A stretch of DNA of 42,399 nucleotides from Comamonas sp. lk (GTDB lineage Bacteria > Pseudomonadota > Gammaproteobacteria > Burkholderiales > Burkholderiaceae_C). The notes beneath the pieces are model-generated. The model made no database searches and had not been told where the DNA came from. It was given only the letters and a program-made list of their open reading frames with translations. The position numbers and the translations under genes were made by a program. Location: NCBI GenBank assembly GCA_945898115.1, contig CAMDHS010000003.1:1-42399 (forward strand). The letters are read 5' to 3'. Shown piece after piece: positions 1 to 9,027 of this stretch; position 1 is the stretch's first letter, and each line of letters begins with the position of its first letter.

Positions 1-1
1 G

Positions 2-2431
2 TCGCTAAATGCAGGCAGCGGCGCGCGGCTTGATGAGAAGCTGTACGGGCGCCTGGTTCGACACCCGGACGTGGCCTGGGCCTCGCCGGTGCTTGAGATA
101 AATACCTATGCGCTTTCGCCTGCAACGGACGCCAAGGCGGCGCCGCACAAAACAGCGCTGCGCGTGCTGGGTGTGGACGCGCTGCAAATTGCGGCAATAG
201 CGCCCGACCTGCTGCCCCTGCCCGACGACGGGGCCGACCGGCTGGATGTGTTTGCGCCAGACGCCGTGTTTTTAAACGCCAGCGCACGCAGCGCATTGGC
301 GGCCACGGTGGGCCAAAGCATTAGCGTGCAACACGGCATGCAATGGCGGCGCCTGCGGGTGGCGGGCACAGTGGCAGCCAGTGGCGCGCCGCTGGTGGTG
401 ATGGACGTGGCCGCTGCACAAGCGGCTTTTGGCGTGGGTGGGCAGTTGAGCCGTTTGGACCTGCGCCTGCGCGCCGGGGTGGACCGCGATGCCTTGGCCC
501 GCACGCTGCAAGCGCAGCCTGATTGGCCAGCAGGCGCGGTGCTGCAACCGCCGGGCGACGCGTTGGAGCGCATGGGCAATGTGTCGCGCGCTTACCGGGT
601 CAACCTGACGGTGCTGGCGCTGGTGGCGCTGTTTACCGGCGGGTTTTTGGTGTTTTCGGTGCTGGCTTTGAGCGTGACGCGCCGGGCGCAACAATTTGCG
701 TTGCTCGACGTGCTGGGCCTGCAGCGCAGCCACCGCATGGCGCTGGTGCTGCTTGAAGCCTTGCTGCTGGGGCTGCTGGGCAGCGCCCTGGGGCTGGCCT
801 TGGGCACGGGCCTGGCCGTAGCGGCGCTGCAGGTGTTGGGCGGTGACCTGGGCGGCGGCTATTTTTCGGGCGACACGCCGGCGCTGCAATGGAGCGCTGG
901 CACCGCCCTGGTGTTTGGCGCGCTGGGCGTGGCTGCTGCGCTGCTGGGCGCTTTTTTGCCCGCGCGCATGGCCGCGCGCCTGCCCCCAGCGCAAACCCTT
1001 AAAGGCCTAGGCGCCAGCGTGGACGGCAACAGCCACGCGCGCCGGGGCCTGCTTTTGCTGCTGGCTGCTGCCGCATTGGCCACGCTGCCGCCGGTGGCCG
1101 GCGTGCCGCTAGCGGCCTACATCAGCGTTGCACTTTTGCTGCTGGGCGGCATCAGCGCCCTGCCCTGGCTGGTGTCTTTGCTGCTAAACGCCGTGGCGCC
1201 CTGGGTAGCGCAGCAGCCCCTGCGACTGCTGGCGGTAGAGCGCGCGCGCAGGGTGCCGCATGGCGCGGCCATTGCGGTCAGCGGCGTGGTGGCTTCGCTC
1301 AGCCTGGCGGTGGCTTTGACGGTGATGGTGGCCAGCTTTCGCCAGTCGGTCACGCAGTGGCTTGATACCGTGCTGCCTGCGGCCCTGTACGTGCGCACCG
1401 CAGGCAGCGCCAGCAGCAGCGATACCGCTTTTTTTGACCCCCGCTTTGTGCGAGACGCCGCCACGCTGCCCGGTGTGGCGCGCCTGCTGGCCCAGCGCAG
1501 CTTGGCCGTGGCCTTGGTGCCAGACAAGCCCACGGTCACGCTGCTGGTGCGGCCCTTGCGCGCAAACCCAAGCGCCGCCCTGGACGCCAGCGCCAGCCTG
1601 CCGCTGGTGGGCCAGGCGCTGCCCGTGCCCACAGGCCGCGTGGGTATTTATGTGAGCGAAGCGATGGTGGATTTGTATGGCGCGCGCCTGGGCCAGGACT
1701 TTGCGCCGCTGGGTGCGGCGCTGCAAAGCCTGACGCGGCCAGACGCTGCGCTGCGCACCCGGTTTTTTGTGGCCGGCGTGTGGCGCGATTACGCCCGCCA
1801 GTTTGGCACCGTCGCCATCGATAGTGCGGACTTCTGGACGATCAGCGACGACCGCCGCACCAACGACCTGGCGCTGTGGCTCGCGCCCGGCGCAGACGAA
1901 GCGGCAGTGACAAGCCAACTTCGTACGCTGGCCGACGCCCTGGGCGGCACGCAGACCAGCGCCTTGCTGGACTTTGGCTCGGCGGGCCAGATTCGCCAGC
2001 TAACGTTGAAGATTTTTGATCGCAGCTTTGCCGTGACCTATTGGCTGCAGGCGGTTGCCATTGGCATTGGCCTGTTTGGCGTGGCGGCCAGCTTTAGCGC
2101 GCAAGTGCTGGCGCGGCGCAAAGAGTTTGGCCTGCTGGTGCACCTGGGCCTGACCCGCACGCAGGTGCTGCGCCTCTTGGCCTTGGAAGGCGCGGCCTGG
2201 ACTGCGCTAGGTGCGCTGGCCGGCACGGCGCTAGGCCTGGCGGTGGCAGCGGTGTTGGTGTTTGTGGTCAACCCGCAAAGCTTTCACTGGAGCATGGACC
2301 TAACCGTGCCCTGGCCACGCCTGCTGGCCCTGGGCCTGGCGGTGGTGGCAGCAGGTACCCTGACGGCCTGGGTGTCGGGGCGCAGTGCTGCGGGGCGAGA
2401 TGCGGTGATGGCGGTGAAGGAAGATTGGTAG
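2..2431 (+). CDS. FtsX-family ABC transporter permease (AttF/AttG-like), truncated at the 5' end by the window edge
   Basis: The open frame continues upstream of the listed GTG at 71 to the window edge (SLNAGSGARLDEKLYGRLVRHPDVAWASPVLEI...). Two repeated FtsX-like membrane blocks with 'FSVLALSVTRRAQQFALLDVLGL' and 'LARRKEFGLLVHLGLTRTQVLRLLALEGA'. Confidence 0.85.
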   Translation, partial: SLNAGSGARLDEKLYGRLVRHPDVAWASPVLEINTYALSPATDAKAAPHKTALRVLGVDALQIAAIAPDLLPLPDDGADRLDVFAPDAVFLNASARSALAATVGQSISVQHGMQWRRLRVAGTVAASGAPLVVMDVAAAQAAFGVGGQLSRLDLRLRAGVDRDALARTLQAQPDWPAGAVLQPPGDALERMGNVSRAYRVNLTVLALVALFTGGFLVFSVLALSVTRRAQQFALLDVLGLQRSHRMALVLLEALLLGLLGSALGLALGTGLAVAALQVLGGDLGGGYFSGDTPALQWSAGTALVFGALGVAAALLGAFLPARMAARLPPAQTLKGLGASVDGNSHARRGLLLLLAAAALATLPPVAGVPLAAYISVALLLLGGISALPWLVSLLLNAVAPWVAQQPLRLLAVERARRVPHGAAIAVSGVVASLSLAVALTVMVASFRQSVTQWLDTVLPAALYVRTAGSASSSDTAFFDPRFVRDAATLPGVARLLAQRSLAVALVPDKPTVTLLVRPLRANPSAALDASASLPLVGQALPVPTGRVGIYVSEAMVDLYGARLGQDFAPLGAALQSLTRPDAALRTRFFVAGVWRDYARQFGTVAIDSADFWTISDDRRTNDLALWLAPGADEAAVTSQLRTLADALGGTQTSALLDFGSAGQIRQLTLKIFDRSFAVTYWLQAVAIGIGLFGVAASFSAQVLARRKEFGLLVHLGLTRTQVLRLLALEGAAWTALGALAGTALGLAVAAVLVFVVNPQSFHWSMDLTVPWPRLLALGLAVVAAGTLTAWVSGRSAAGRDAVMAVKEDW

Positions 2432-2691
2432 TTCAACCGAGCAGGCTTTCTCCGGTGCCGTAGGTTTCTGCTTGATCAAGTGAAGTTTTACAGCTTGAGA
2501 TTGCGAATTGAAGCCTCAACGACGGACGTGGCGCAAAGTCGGATCCCGGCTCAGTGCGAAAGTTCGGACCCTAGAACACATCACCACAAAGCAGCCATAG
2601 GATTGAAGTGATCGGCTCATGGGGCCACCGCTGCGTGGCTTGCAATCAACTCTGCCATAATTTAGTCATACATTTCCAATAAAGTCGAACT

Positions 2692-3018
2692 ATGGAAGAT
2701 AAACACGTCATCAATGCGCTCGCTGCATTGGCTCAGACAAGCAGACTCCGCATTTTTAGAGCTTTGGTGGTCAAGGGTAGCGAAGGACTTACCCCCGCGC
2801 TGCTGGCTGACATGATGGGCATGCCCGCGAATACGCTTTCCTTTCACCTCAAAGAACTCATGCATGCGGACCTGATTTCCCAAGAGCGCAATGGACGCAA
2901 CCTGATCTACCGAGCGCAATACGACCGCATGAACGCGGTATTGACCTACCTCTCCCAAAACTGTTGCCAAGGGCAGGCCTGCGAAGTCGTCCCTGAGGCT
3001 GTTTGCCAATCCTGTTGA
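2692..3018 (+). CDS. arsR: ArsR-family transcriptional regulator (arsenic type, C-terminal Cys cluster)
   Basis: Short winged-helix protein 'LAQTSRLRIFRALVVKGSEGLTPALLADMMGMPANTLSFHLKEL' with Cys-rich tail 'NCCQGQACEVVPEAVCQSC'; heads the ars gene cluster. Confidence 0.9.
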   Translation: MEDKHVINALAALAQTSRLRIFRALVVKGSEGLTPALLADMMGMPANTLSFHLKELMHADLISQERNGRNLIYRAQYDRMNAVLTYLSQNCCQGQACEVVPEAVCQSC

Positions 3019-3035
3019 CCCCAAAGGAATCCACC

Positions 3036-3539
3036 ATGACCAATGCAAAACCATTAAACGTGCTTTTTCTGTGCACCCACAACTCCGCCAGGAGTATTTT
3101 GGCTGAGGCAGCGCTCAATCACATGAGTCACGGTCGATTCAAAGCTTATTCGGCAGGCAGCAGTCCCCGAGAAAATCAAACACCAAACCCCTTAGCCTTG
3201 CAGACATTGGAGAAGGCCGGCATATCTACTGAAGGACTCAGCAGCAAGACTTGGGATATTTTTGCTTTGGCGGATGCACCTCACATGGACTTAGTAATTA
3301 CCGTTTGCGACAACGCTGCAGGCGAGGTGTGCCCCTTTTGGCCAGGACAGCCCGCCACAGCGCATTGGGGGTATGCAGACCCCTCGGAAACACTCGGTAG
3401 CGATGAGGTGAAATTGGAGGCATTCAAGCAAACGCTGCATCAAATTAAACGGCGCCTTGACCTGTTCACCAGCTTGCCCTTGGCAAGCCTGGGCAAGATG
3501 GCTTTGGAAAATACAGCACGCGACCTGGCCAAGCGGTGA
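3036..3539 (+). CDS. arsC: Arsenate reductase, low-molecular-weight tyrosine phosphatase fold (thioredoxin-coupled type)
   Basis: N-terminal P-loop 'LNVLFLCTHNSARSILAEAALNH' and 'VITVCDNAAGEVCPFWPGQPATAHWGYADPS'. ORF listed from 3003; the ATG at 3036 better fits the family N-terminus. Confidence 0.88.
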   Translation: MTNAKPLNVLFLCTHNSARSILAEAALNHMSHGRFKAYSAGSSPRENQTPNPLALQTLEKAGISTEGLSSKTWDIFALADAPHMDLVITVCDNAAGEVCPFWPGQPATAHWGYADPSETLGSDEVKLEAFKQTLHQIKRRLDLFTSLPLASLGKMALENTARDLAKR

Positions 3540-4204
3540 ACAACTTTCGTAAATACTTTGCCGAAGGTGTCGGTACCGCAGCGCTTCTGTGCGCGGTGAT
3601 CGGTTCAGGCATCATGGCTGAAAACCTCTCAAGTGGGAACAACGGGGTGGCATTGATCGCCAACACATTGGCCACGGTTTTCGCTCTGTATGTTTTGATT
3701 GAGGCATTTGCGCCCCTCAGCGGCGCCCATTTCAACCCAGCAGTTTCCATGGTCATGGCTTACCGAAGGGAGCTACCCCGGGAGTTGCTCATTGGCTATA
3801 TTGCGGCCCAGCTGCTCGGAGCGGCGATAGGCGCTTGGTTGGCACATGCCATGTTTGATTTGGAGATCCTGCAGTGGTCGACCAAGGTGCGTAAGGGCTA
3901 CAGCCAGTATTTGGCTGAGGCGGTGGCAACGGCAGGACTCATTTTTGTGATTTTGCGCTCTGGGGCCGGTAAAGCATCAACCATGGTTGCAAGCTATATT
4001 GGTGCCGCCTACTGGTTTACGGCAAGCACTTCGTTTGCCAATCCTGCAGCGGTTTTCGGTCGCATGATGAGCAACACGTTTGCTGGCATCAATCCTGGCA
4101 ATGCCCTCCATTTCGTGGCTGCTGAGTTCATCGGGGCCTTTCTTGGTTTAGCGCTCTATCACTTGCTGAGTCCTGGCTCAGATCACAACAATACCAAAGC
4201 ATAG
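3536..4204 (+). CDS. aqpS: MIP family channel (AqpS-like aquaglyceroporin) in the ars cluster
   Basis: 'GVGTAALLCAVIGSGIMAENL' and NPA motif 'SGAHFNPAVSMVMAY', second half 'TSFANPAAVFGRMMSNTFAGI'. GTG start overlapping the arsC stop. Confidence 0.85.
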   Translation: MNNFRKYFAEGVGTAALLCAVIGSGIMAENLSSGNNGVALIANTLATVFALYVLIEAFAPLSGAHFNPAVSMVMAYRRELPRELLIGYIAAQLLGAAIGAWLAHAMFDLEILQWSTKVRKGYSQYLAEAVATAGLIFVILRSGAGKASTMVASYIGAAYWFTASTSFANPAAVFGRMMSNTFAGINPGNALHFVAAEFIGAFLGLALYHLLSPGSDHNNTKA

Positions 4205-4621
4205 ATGGTCACCATATTTCACAACCCCAACTGCGCAACCTCACGCAACACCTTGGCACTGATCCAGAACTCTGGCGTTGAGCCAGAAATCGTTTTGTAT
4301 TTAGAAGTGCCACCGTCTAAAGAGAAGCTGAAAAAGCTTATCAACGACATGGCCGTGCCAGTGCGGGACGTGCTGCGCGAGAAAGGAACTCCCTATACGG
4401 AGTTGGATTTGGTAAATCCAAAATGGTCGGATGAAGATTTGCTTGGCTTCATGGTTGCCCATCCCATTCTCATTAACCGGCCGATTGTGGTCACCCGCCT
4501 GGGTACCAAGTTATGCCGTCCATCGGAGCTTGTTTTAGACATCCTTGCCAATCCTCAAAGCGGGGCGTTTAGCAAGGAAGACGGCGAGCCAGTAATCAAT
4601 GCGAAGGGCGTGCGTGTCTGA
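4205..4621 (+). CDS. arsC: Arsenate reductase, glutaredoxin-coupled ArsC type
   Basis: '[46 protein letters not shown]' and '[26 protein letters not shown]'. Confidence 0.92.
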   Translation: MVTIFHNPNCATSRNTLALIQNSGVEPEIVLYLEVPPSKEKLKKLINDMAVPVRDVLREKGTPYTELDLVNPKWSDEDLLGFMVAHPILINRPIVVTRLGTKLCRPSELVLDILANPQSGAFSKEDGEPVINAKGVRV

Positions 4622-5336
4622 GATCGCAGAAGCATTGCCCAACGTCGCGATGAGTTGCTTCCATCTTCCGCAGCAGCCATTGCTCAGATCATCGCAGGCA
4701 TCGCTGCATCAACCAAAAATACTCATGCTTTATGGCTCTTTGCGCGAGCGCTCGTACAGCAAATTATTAACGCTGGAAGCGGCTCAAATATTGGAGGCCA
4801 TGGGCGCCGAGGTCAAAGTATTTGATCCCAAGGACTTGCCCCAGCCAGATGGCGCTCCTGACAGCCACCCCAAGGTTCATGAATTGCGCACACTCGCCAC
4901 CTGGTCCGAAGGAATGGTGTGGTGCTCGCCCGAGCGCCATGGGGCGATGACCGGGATTCTGAAAAGCCAGATTGATTGGATTCCACTGTCAGTTGGTGCA
5001 GTTCGGCCGACCCAGGGCAAAACACTTGCAGTCATGGAGGTCTGCGGTGGATCGCAATCATTCAACGCGGTCAATCAGATGCGGATATTGGGGCGCTGGA
5101 TGCGTATGATCACTATCCCCAATCAAAGCTCGGTAGCCAAAGCATTTCTGGAATTTGACGAGGCCGGGCGTATGAAACCCTCCGCCTACTACGACCGAGT
5201 GGTAGACGTGATGGAAGAACTTATAAAGTTCACACTACTGACCCGCGATGTGAAGCCCTATTTGGTGGATCGCTACAGCGAACGCTCGGAAAGCGCTCAG
5301 GAGTTGAGCAAGCGCGTCAATCAAACATCAATTTAG
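4599..5336 (+). CDS. arsH: ArsH-type NADPH-dependent FMN reductase
   Basis: '[45 protein letters not shown]', '[24 protein letters not shown]'. Exact start uncertain (ATG 4599 overlaps the preceding arsC). Confidence 0.9.
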   Translation: MRRACVSEIAEALPNVAMSCFHLPQQPLLRSSQASLHQPKILMLYGSLRERSYSKLLTLEAAQILEAMGAEVKVFDPKDLPQPDGAPDSHPKVHELRTLATWSEGMVWCSPERHGAMTGILKSQIDWIPLSVGAVRPTQGKTLAVMEVCGGSQSFNAVNQMRILGRWMRMITIPNQSSVAKAFLEFDEAGRMKPSAYYDRVVDVMEELIKFTLLTRDVKPYLVDRYSERSESAQELSKRVNQTSI

Positions 5337-5476
5337 TCAGCGGTTGTAGACACGTTGATGACGTCACCTGCTGGTTTTGGCAGCGCCAGGTCGATTCACT
5401 CGAACACAGATGTGCACCGTCAAAGCCACCATTCACGAAAGATCTGAAATGGCACATACACGCAGCTCGACCCATT

Positions 5477-5503
5477 GCCCAAGGCGGCCGCGCTGCCTTG
5501 GGC
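5477..5503. repeat. Perfect 9-bp inverted repeat GCCCAAGGC-N9-GCCTTGGGC (candidate terminator or regulatory hairpin downstream of arsH)
   Basis: Read directly from sequence; no clear U-tract follows. Confidence 0.5.
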
Positions 5504-5559
5504 TGCGGTTATGAAGCGCACGCTGACGATCATCGCAACCTGAGTCCGAGAGGCTGCCC

Positions 5560-5736
5560 GTGAAACACCTGATTCAACTGCATATTGAAAAGCTGCCCAA
5601 GGGCATGCACCTAGCCATCAGTGACGAAGTTCAAGGGCTGATCGTGCAGGGGCGAACCATTCAGGAAACGATTGAGATTGCGCGTGACGTGGCCAAAAAT
5701 CTCATTGAAGCGCAGTCCTTTCTCGAAAAGAATTGA
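5560..5736 (+). CDS. Small HicB/DUF1902-like protein (58 aa), absent from the ORF track
   Basis: GTG start: MKHLIQLHIEKLPKGMHLAISDEVQGLIVQGRTIQETIEIARDVAKNLIEAQSFLEKN*; HicB-like 'DEVQGLIVQGRTIQETIEIARDVAKNLIEA'. Confidence 0.55.
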   Translation: MKHLIQLHIEKLPKGMHLAISDEVQGLIVQGRTIQETIEIARDVAKNLIEAQSFLEKN

Positions 5737-5770
5737 CTGCAGCGCCCACCGATCTGCTGTTTAGGACCCC

Positions 5771-6892
5771 ATGCCTCTATCCACCCTGAGCCGCCGCCAG
5801 CTCATACACACCAGCATGGCCGCTACCACAGCTGCTTTGGTGCCCGGCGTAGCACGCGCAGCCACGGCAAGTCCTGGCACGCCCTTGAGATTCCCCCGCG
5901 ACGCGGGTGCCCACCCCGACTTTCAGACCGAGTGGTGGTACGCCACCGGCTTTGTCAATGTGGCGGGGCAAGCGGCGGCGCTGGGGTTTCAGATCACGTT
6001 TTTTCGGCGCCGGGTGGCGTCTACCCAGGCGCTGGAGTCGGCGCTGGCGGCCAAACAGCTGCTGTTTGCGCACGCGGCCGTGAGCGACGTGGCGGGCAAG
6101 GCGCTATGGTCTGACCAGCGCATTGCCCGCTGGTCGGGCAGGCCCGATGGCACCAACGCGGCTGAACCGGCTTGGGCCAGCCTGGCCGACACCGGCGTGG
6201 TGCTACGTGACTGGTCGCTCACGCGCACACCCGACGGCGCACTGCGCGCCCAGGTGCGGGCGGCGGATTTCACGTTCGACCTGCGCTTTGCCGAATCACA
6301 ACCCCTGCTGCTGCAAGGCCAGCAGGGCTACTCGCGCAAAGGGCCGGATGCGGCGCAGTTCAGCTACTACTACAGTCGGCCGCAACTCCAAGTGCAAGGC
6401 GAAATCCGCCTCAAGGGCCAGCGCCATGTGCTGGACGCGGGCAGCCGTGCCTGGCTCGACCACGAGTGGAGCGACGCGCTCTTGCACCCCGAGGCCGTGG
6501 GCTGGGACTGGATCGGCATCAATCTGCAAGACGGCAGTGCGCTGACCGCGTTTCGGGTGCGGCACAAAGACGGCAGCGCCTTGTGGGGCGGCGGATCGTT
6601 TCGCCGGGGCGATGTGGCGGTGAACTTCAAGCCCGGCGACGTCGCGTTTGCACCCGAGCGCCTGTGGCGCAGCCCGCGCACCCAGGCCAGCTACCCGGTC
6701 CAGTGGCAGATAAGCACGCCCGCGGGCAACTACACGGTGTGCGCCGTGTTTGACGCGCAAGAGCTAGACAGCCGCAGTTCCACCGGCGCCGTTTATTGGG
6801 AAGGCCTGTGCGAACTTCTTGACAGCGGCGGGCGCCTGGTGGGCCGGGGCTATCTTGAAATGACGGGCTACGCGGCGCCCCTGAAACTTTAG
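5771..6892 (+). CDS. AttH/CrtC-family lipocalin-like exported hydrolase (often annotated carotenoid 1,2-hydratase)
   Basis: Tat-like signal 'LSRRQLIHTSMAATTAALVPGVARA'; 'RFPRDAGAHPDFQTEWWYATGFV', 'SRAWLDHEWSDALLHPEAVGWDWIGINLQDGSALTAFRVR'. Confidence 0.85.
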   Translation: MPLSTLSRRQLIHTSMAATTAALVPGVARAATASPGTPLRFPRDAGAHPDFQTEWWYATGFVNVAGQAAALGFQITFFRRRVASTQALESALAAKQLLFAHAAVSDVAGKALWSDQRIARWSGRPDGTNAAEPAWASLADTGVVLRDWSLTRTPDGALRAQVRAADFTFDLRFAESQPLLLQGQQGYSRKGPDAAQFSYYYSRPQLQVQGEIRLKGQRHVLDAGSRAWLDHEWSDALLHPEAVGWDWIGINLQDGSALTAFRVRHKDGSALWGGGSFRRGDVAVNFKPGDVAFAPERLWRSPRTQASYPVQWQISTPAGNYTVCAVFDAQELDSRSSTGAVYWEGLCELLDSGGRLVGRGYLEMTGYAAPLKL

Positions 6893-6999
6893 GCCAGCGC
6901 GCCCCCGGCATCCCCGGCGCGGCCCGCCCTTTTGCAGGCACGACAATAGGGTGCTGCATCACGCTTGCCTTTTGCCGCGCCTGCCCCACCTGATTGCCC

Positions 7000-8775
7000 A
7001 TGACCACTGAACGCCCCAAATCCAAAAGCCCCAAGTCTCTTACCGGCCTGCTCCCGTTTCTGCGCCCCTACGGCGCTCGCATTGGCCTAGCGCTGGTGTT
7101 TTTGGTGATGGCGGCCACAGCCACGCTGGCTTTTCCAATGGCGCTGCGCTTGCTGATTGATGGCGGCCTGATGCAGGGCGACAAGGGCGATCAGATGATG
7201 GCCATGCGCGAGCACTTTTTTACGCTGTTTGGCGTGGCTACGGCCCTGGGTGTTTTTTCGGCCCTGCGCTTTTATATGGTGAGCTGGCTGGGTGAACGGG
7301 TCACTGCCGACATCCGTGACGCGGTCTATGCTCACGTTTTGCATCAAAGCCCCGAGTTTTTTGAGACCACCCAAACTGGCGAGGTGCTCTCGCGCCTGTC
7401 GACCGACACCACGCTGGTGCAAACCGTGGTGGGGTCTTCGCTGAGTATGGGCTTGCGCAATCTGGTGCTAGGCGCAGGCGCGCTGTCGGTGTTGGTGTGG
7501 ACCAACCCGCTGGTGATGCTGCAAGTGCTGTTGGTGCTGGTGCTGATCGTGATACCGAGCCTGTGGTTTGGCCGGCGGGTGCGCAAGCTATCGCGCGCCA
7601 GCCAAGACCGCATTGCCGACTCCAGCGCCATTGCGGCTGAGGTGCTCAACGCCATTCCGGTAGTGCAAAGCTATACCGCCGAAGCGCGCGAAGCCCAGCG
7701 TTTCACCACTTCTACCGAAAACGCCTTTGAAACCGCAATACGCCGCAGCGCCGCGCGCTCGGTGTTGGTGGGCTTCATCATCATTGCCACCTCAGCCGCG
7801 CTCTTGTGGGGCTTGTACCAGGGCACGCAAGCGGTGGTGGCCGGGCGCATTACGGCGGGCGATCTGGGCCAGACCGTGGTGTATGTGATTCTGCTGGCCA
7901 GCGCGTTTGCGGTGCTGGGCGAGGTGTATGGCGACTTGCTGCGCGCCGCTGGCGCCACCGAGCGCCTGATGGAACTGCTGCACACCGAGTCGCCCATTGC
8001 GTCTCCGCTTAAGCCCGTGCGCCTACCCTTGCCGCAAGCCGGCAGCGCGGTGCACTTTGAGGCGCTGGCGTTTCATTACCCCTCACGCCCCTCAACGCAA
8101 GCCTTGTCTGCGTTCACGCTGGACGTGCAAGCCGGCCAAACGGTGGCCATTGTGGGCCCCAGCGGCGCGGGCAAAAGCACGGTGTTTCAGTTGCTGCTGC
8201 GCTTTTATGACCCGCAAGCCGGGCGCATTGTGCTCGACGGCGTGGCCACCCACGACCTGGCACTGGGCGACCTGCGCCAGCGCATTGGCATCGTGCCGCA
8301 AGACGCGGTGATTTTTTCTACCAGCGCGCTTGAGAACATCCGCTACGGCCGCCCCGATGCCACCGACGCCGAAGTGCAACAGGCGGCAGAAGCCGCGTTT
8401 GCGCACGAGTTCATTACCGCGCTGCCCGAGGGTTACAAGACCTTCTTGGGCGAGCGCGGCATCCGCCTCTCGGGCGGGCAACGCCAGCGCATCGCCATTG
8501 CGCGCGCCATGCTGAAAAACCCACCCCTGCTGCTGCTCGACGAAGCCACCAGCGCACTGGATGCTGAGAGCGAGCGCATGGTACAAGCGGCGCTGGAATC
8601 TGCCATGCGCAACCGCACCACGCTGGTGATCGCCCACCGCCTGGCCACGGTGCAAAAGGCCGACCTGATTGTGGTGCTGGACCACGGCCAACTGGTGGAA
8701 CAAGGCACGCATGCCGAGTTGGTAGCCCGCGGTGGCGTATACGCCGACCTGGCGGCTCTGCAGTTCACGTCCTAA
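7000..8775 (+). CDS. ABC transporter, fused permease/ATPase (MsbA-like exporter)
   Basis: TMD followed by Walker A 'GPSGAGKSTVFQLLLRFYDP', signature '[16 protein letters not shown]', Walker B 'LLLLDEATSALD'. ORF listed from TTG 6994; ATG at 7000 more likely. Confidence 0.92.
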   Translation: MTTERPKSKSPKSLTGLLPFLRPYGARIGLALVFLVMAATATLAFPMALRLLIDGGLMQGDKGDQMMAMREHFFTLFGVATALGVFSALRFYMVSWLGERVTADIRDAVYAHVLHQSPEFFETTQTGEVLSRLSTDTTLVQTVVGSSLSMGLRNLVLGAGALSVLVWTNPLVMLQVLLVLVLIVIPSLWFGRRVRKLSRASQDRIADSSAIAAEVLNAIPVVQSYTAEAREAQRFTTSTENAFETAIRRSAARSVLVGFIIIATSAALLWGLYQGTQAVVAGRITAGDLGQTVVYVILLASAFAVLGEVYGDLLRAAGATERLMELLHTESPIASPLKPVRLPLPQAGSAVHFEALAFHYPSRPSTQALSAFTLDVQAGQTVAIVGPSGAGKSTVFQLLLRFYDPQAGRIVLDGVATHDLALGDLRQRIGIVPQDAVIFSTSALENIRYGRPDATDAEVQQAAEAAFAHEFITALPEGYKTFLGERGIRLSGGQRQRIAIARAMLKNPPLLLLDEATSALDAESERMVQAALESAMRNRTTLVIAHRLATVQKADLIVVLDHGQLVEQGTHAELVARGGVYADLAALQFTS

Positions 8776-8790
8776 AGAAACAGAGTTCAG

Positions 8791-9027
8791 AGCCAAGCTT
8801 GCCGTGGTGGCGCCCTCCTTGCGCATCTTGGCCGAGCCCGCTGTGGCCGTGGTCGACAAAACGTGGATAAAAAAGGCGCCCGTGCCGTGGCCACCGCCTA
8901 CCTGGAATGCCTGTATGCCGAAGAGGGCCAGGGCATTGTGGGCAAAAAACTTCTACCGCTGCCCGTATCCGACAAAGCGCACTTTGCTGACGGCGCCAGC
9001 TTCGATCAGATTTACACCAAGAAATAA
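8791..9027 (+). pseudogene. C-terminal remnant of a second sulfate-binding protein (Sbp) gene, frameshifted and internally deleted
   Basis: Frame of 8804: 'KLAVVAPSLRILAEPAVAVVDK', then a -1 shift at the A-run to 'NVDKKGARAVATAYLECLYAEEGQGIVGKK', then a short junction and 'KAHFADGASFDQIYTKK*'. These segments match the Sbp C-terminal layout (…VTPS.SILAEP..SVVDK.V.KKGT.AVAEAYL..LYS.EGQ…HFA.GG.FDQI), with the intervening ~35 aa missing. Confidence 0.8.
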
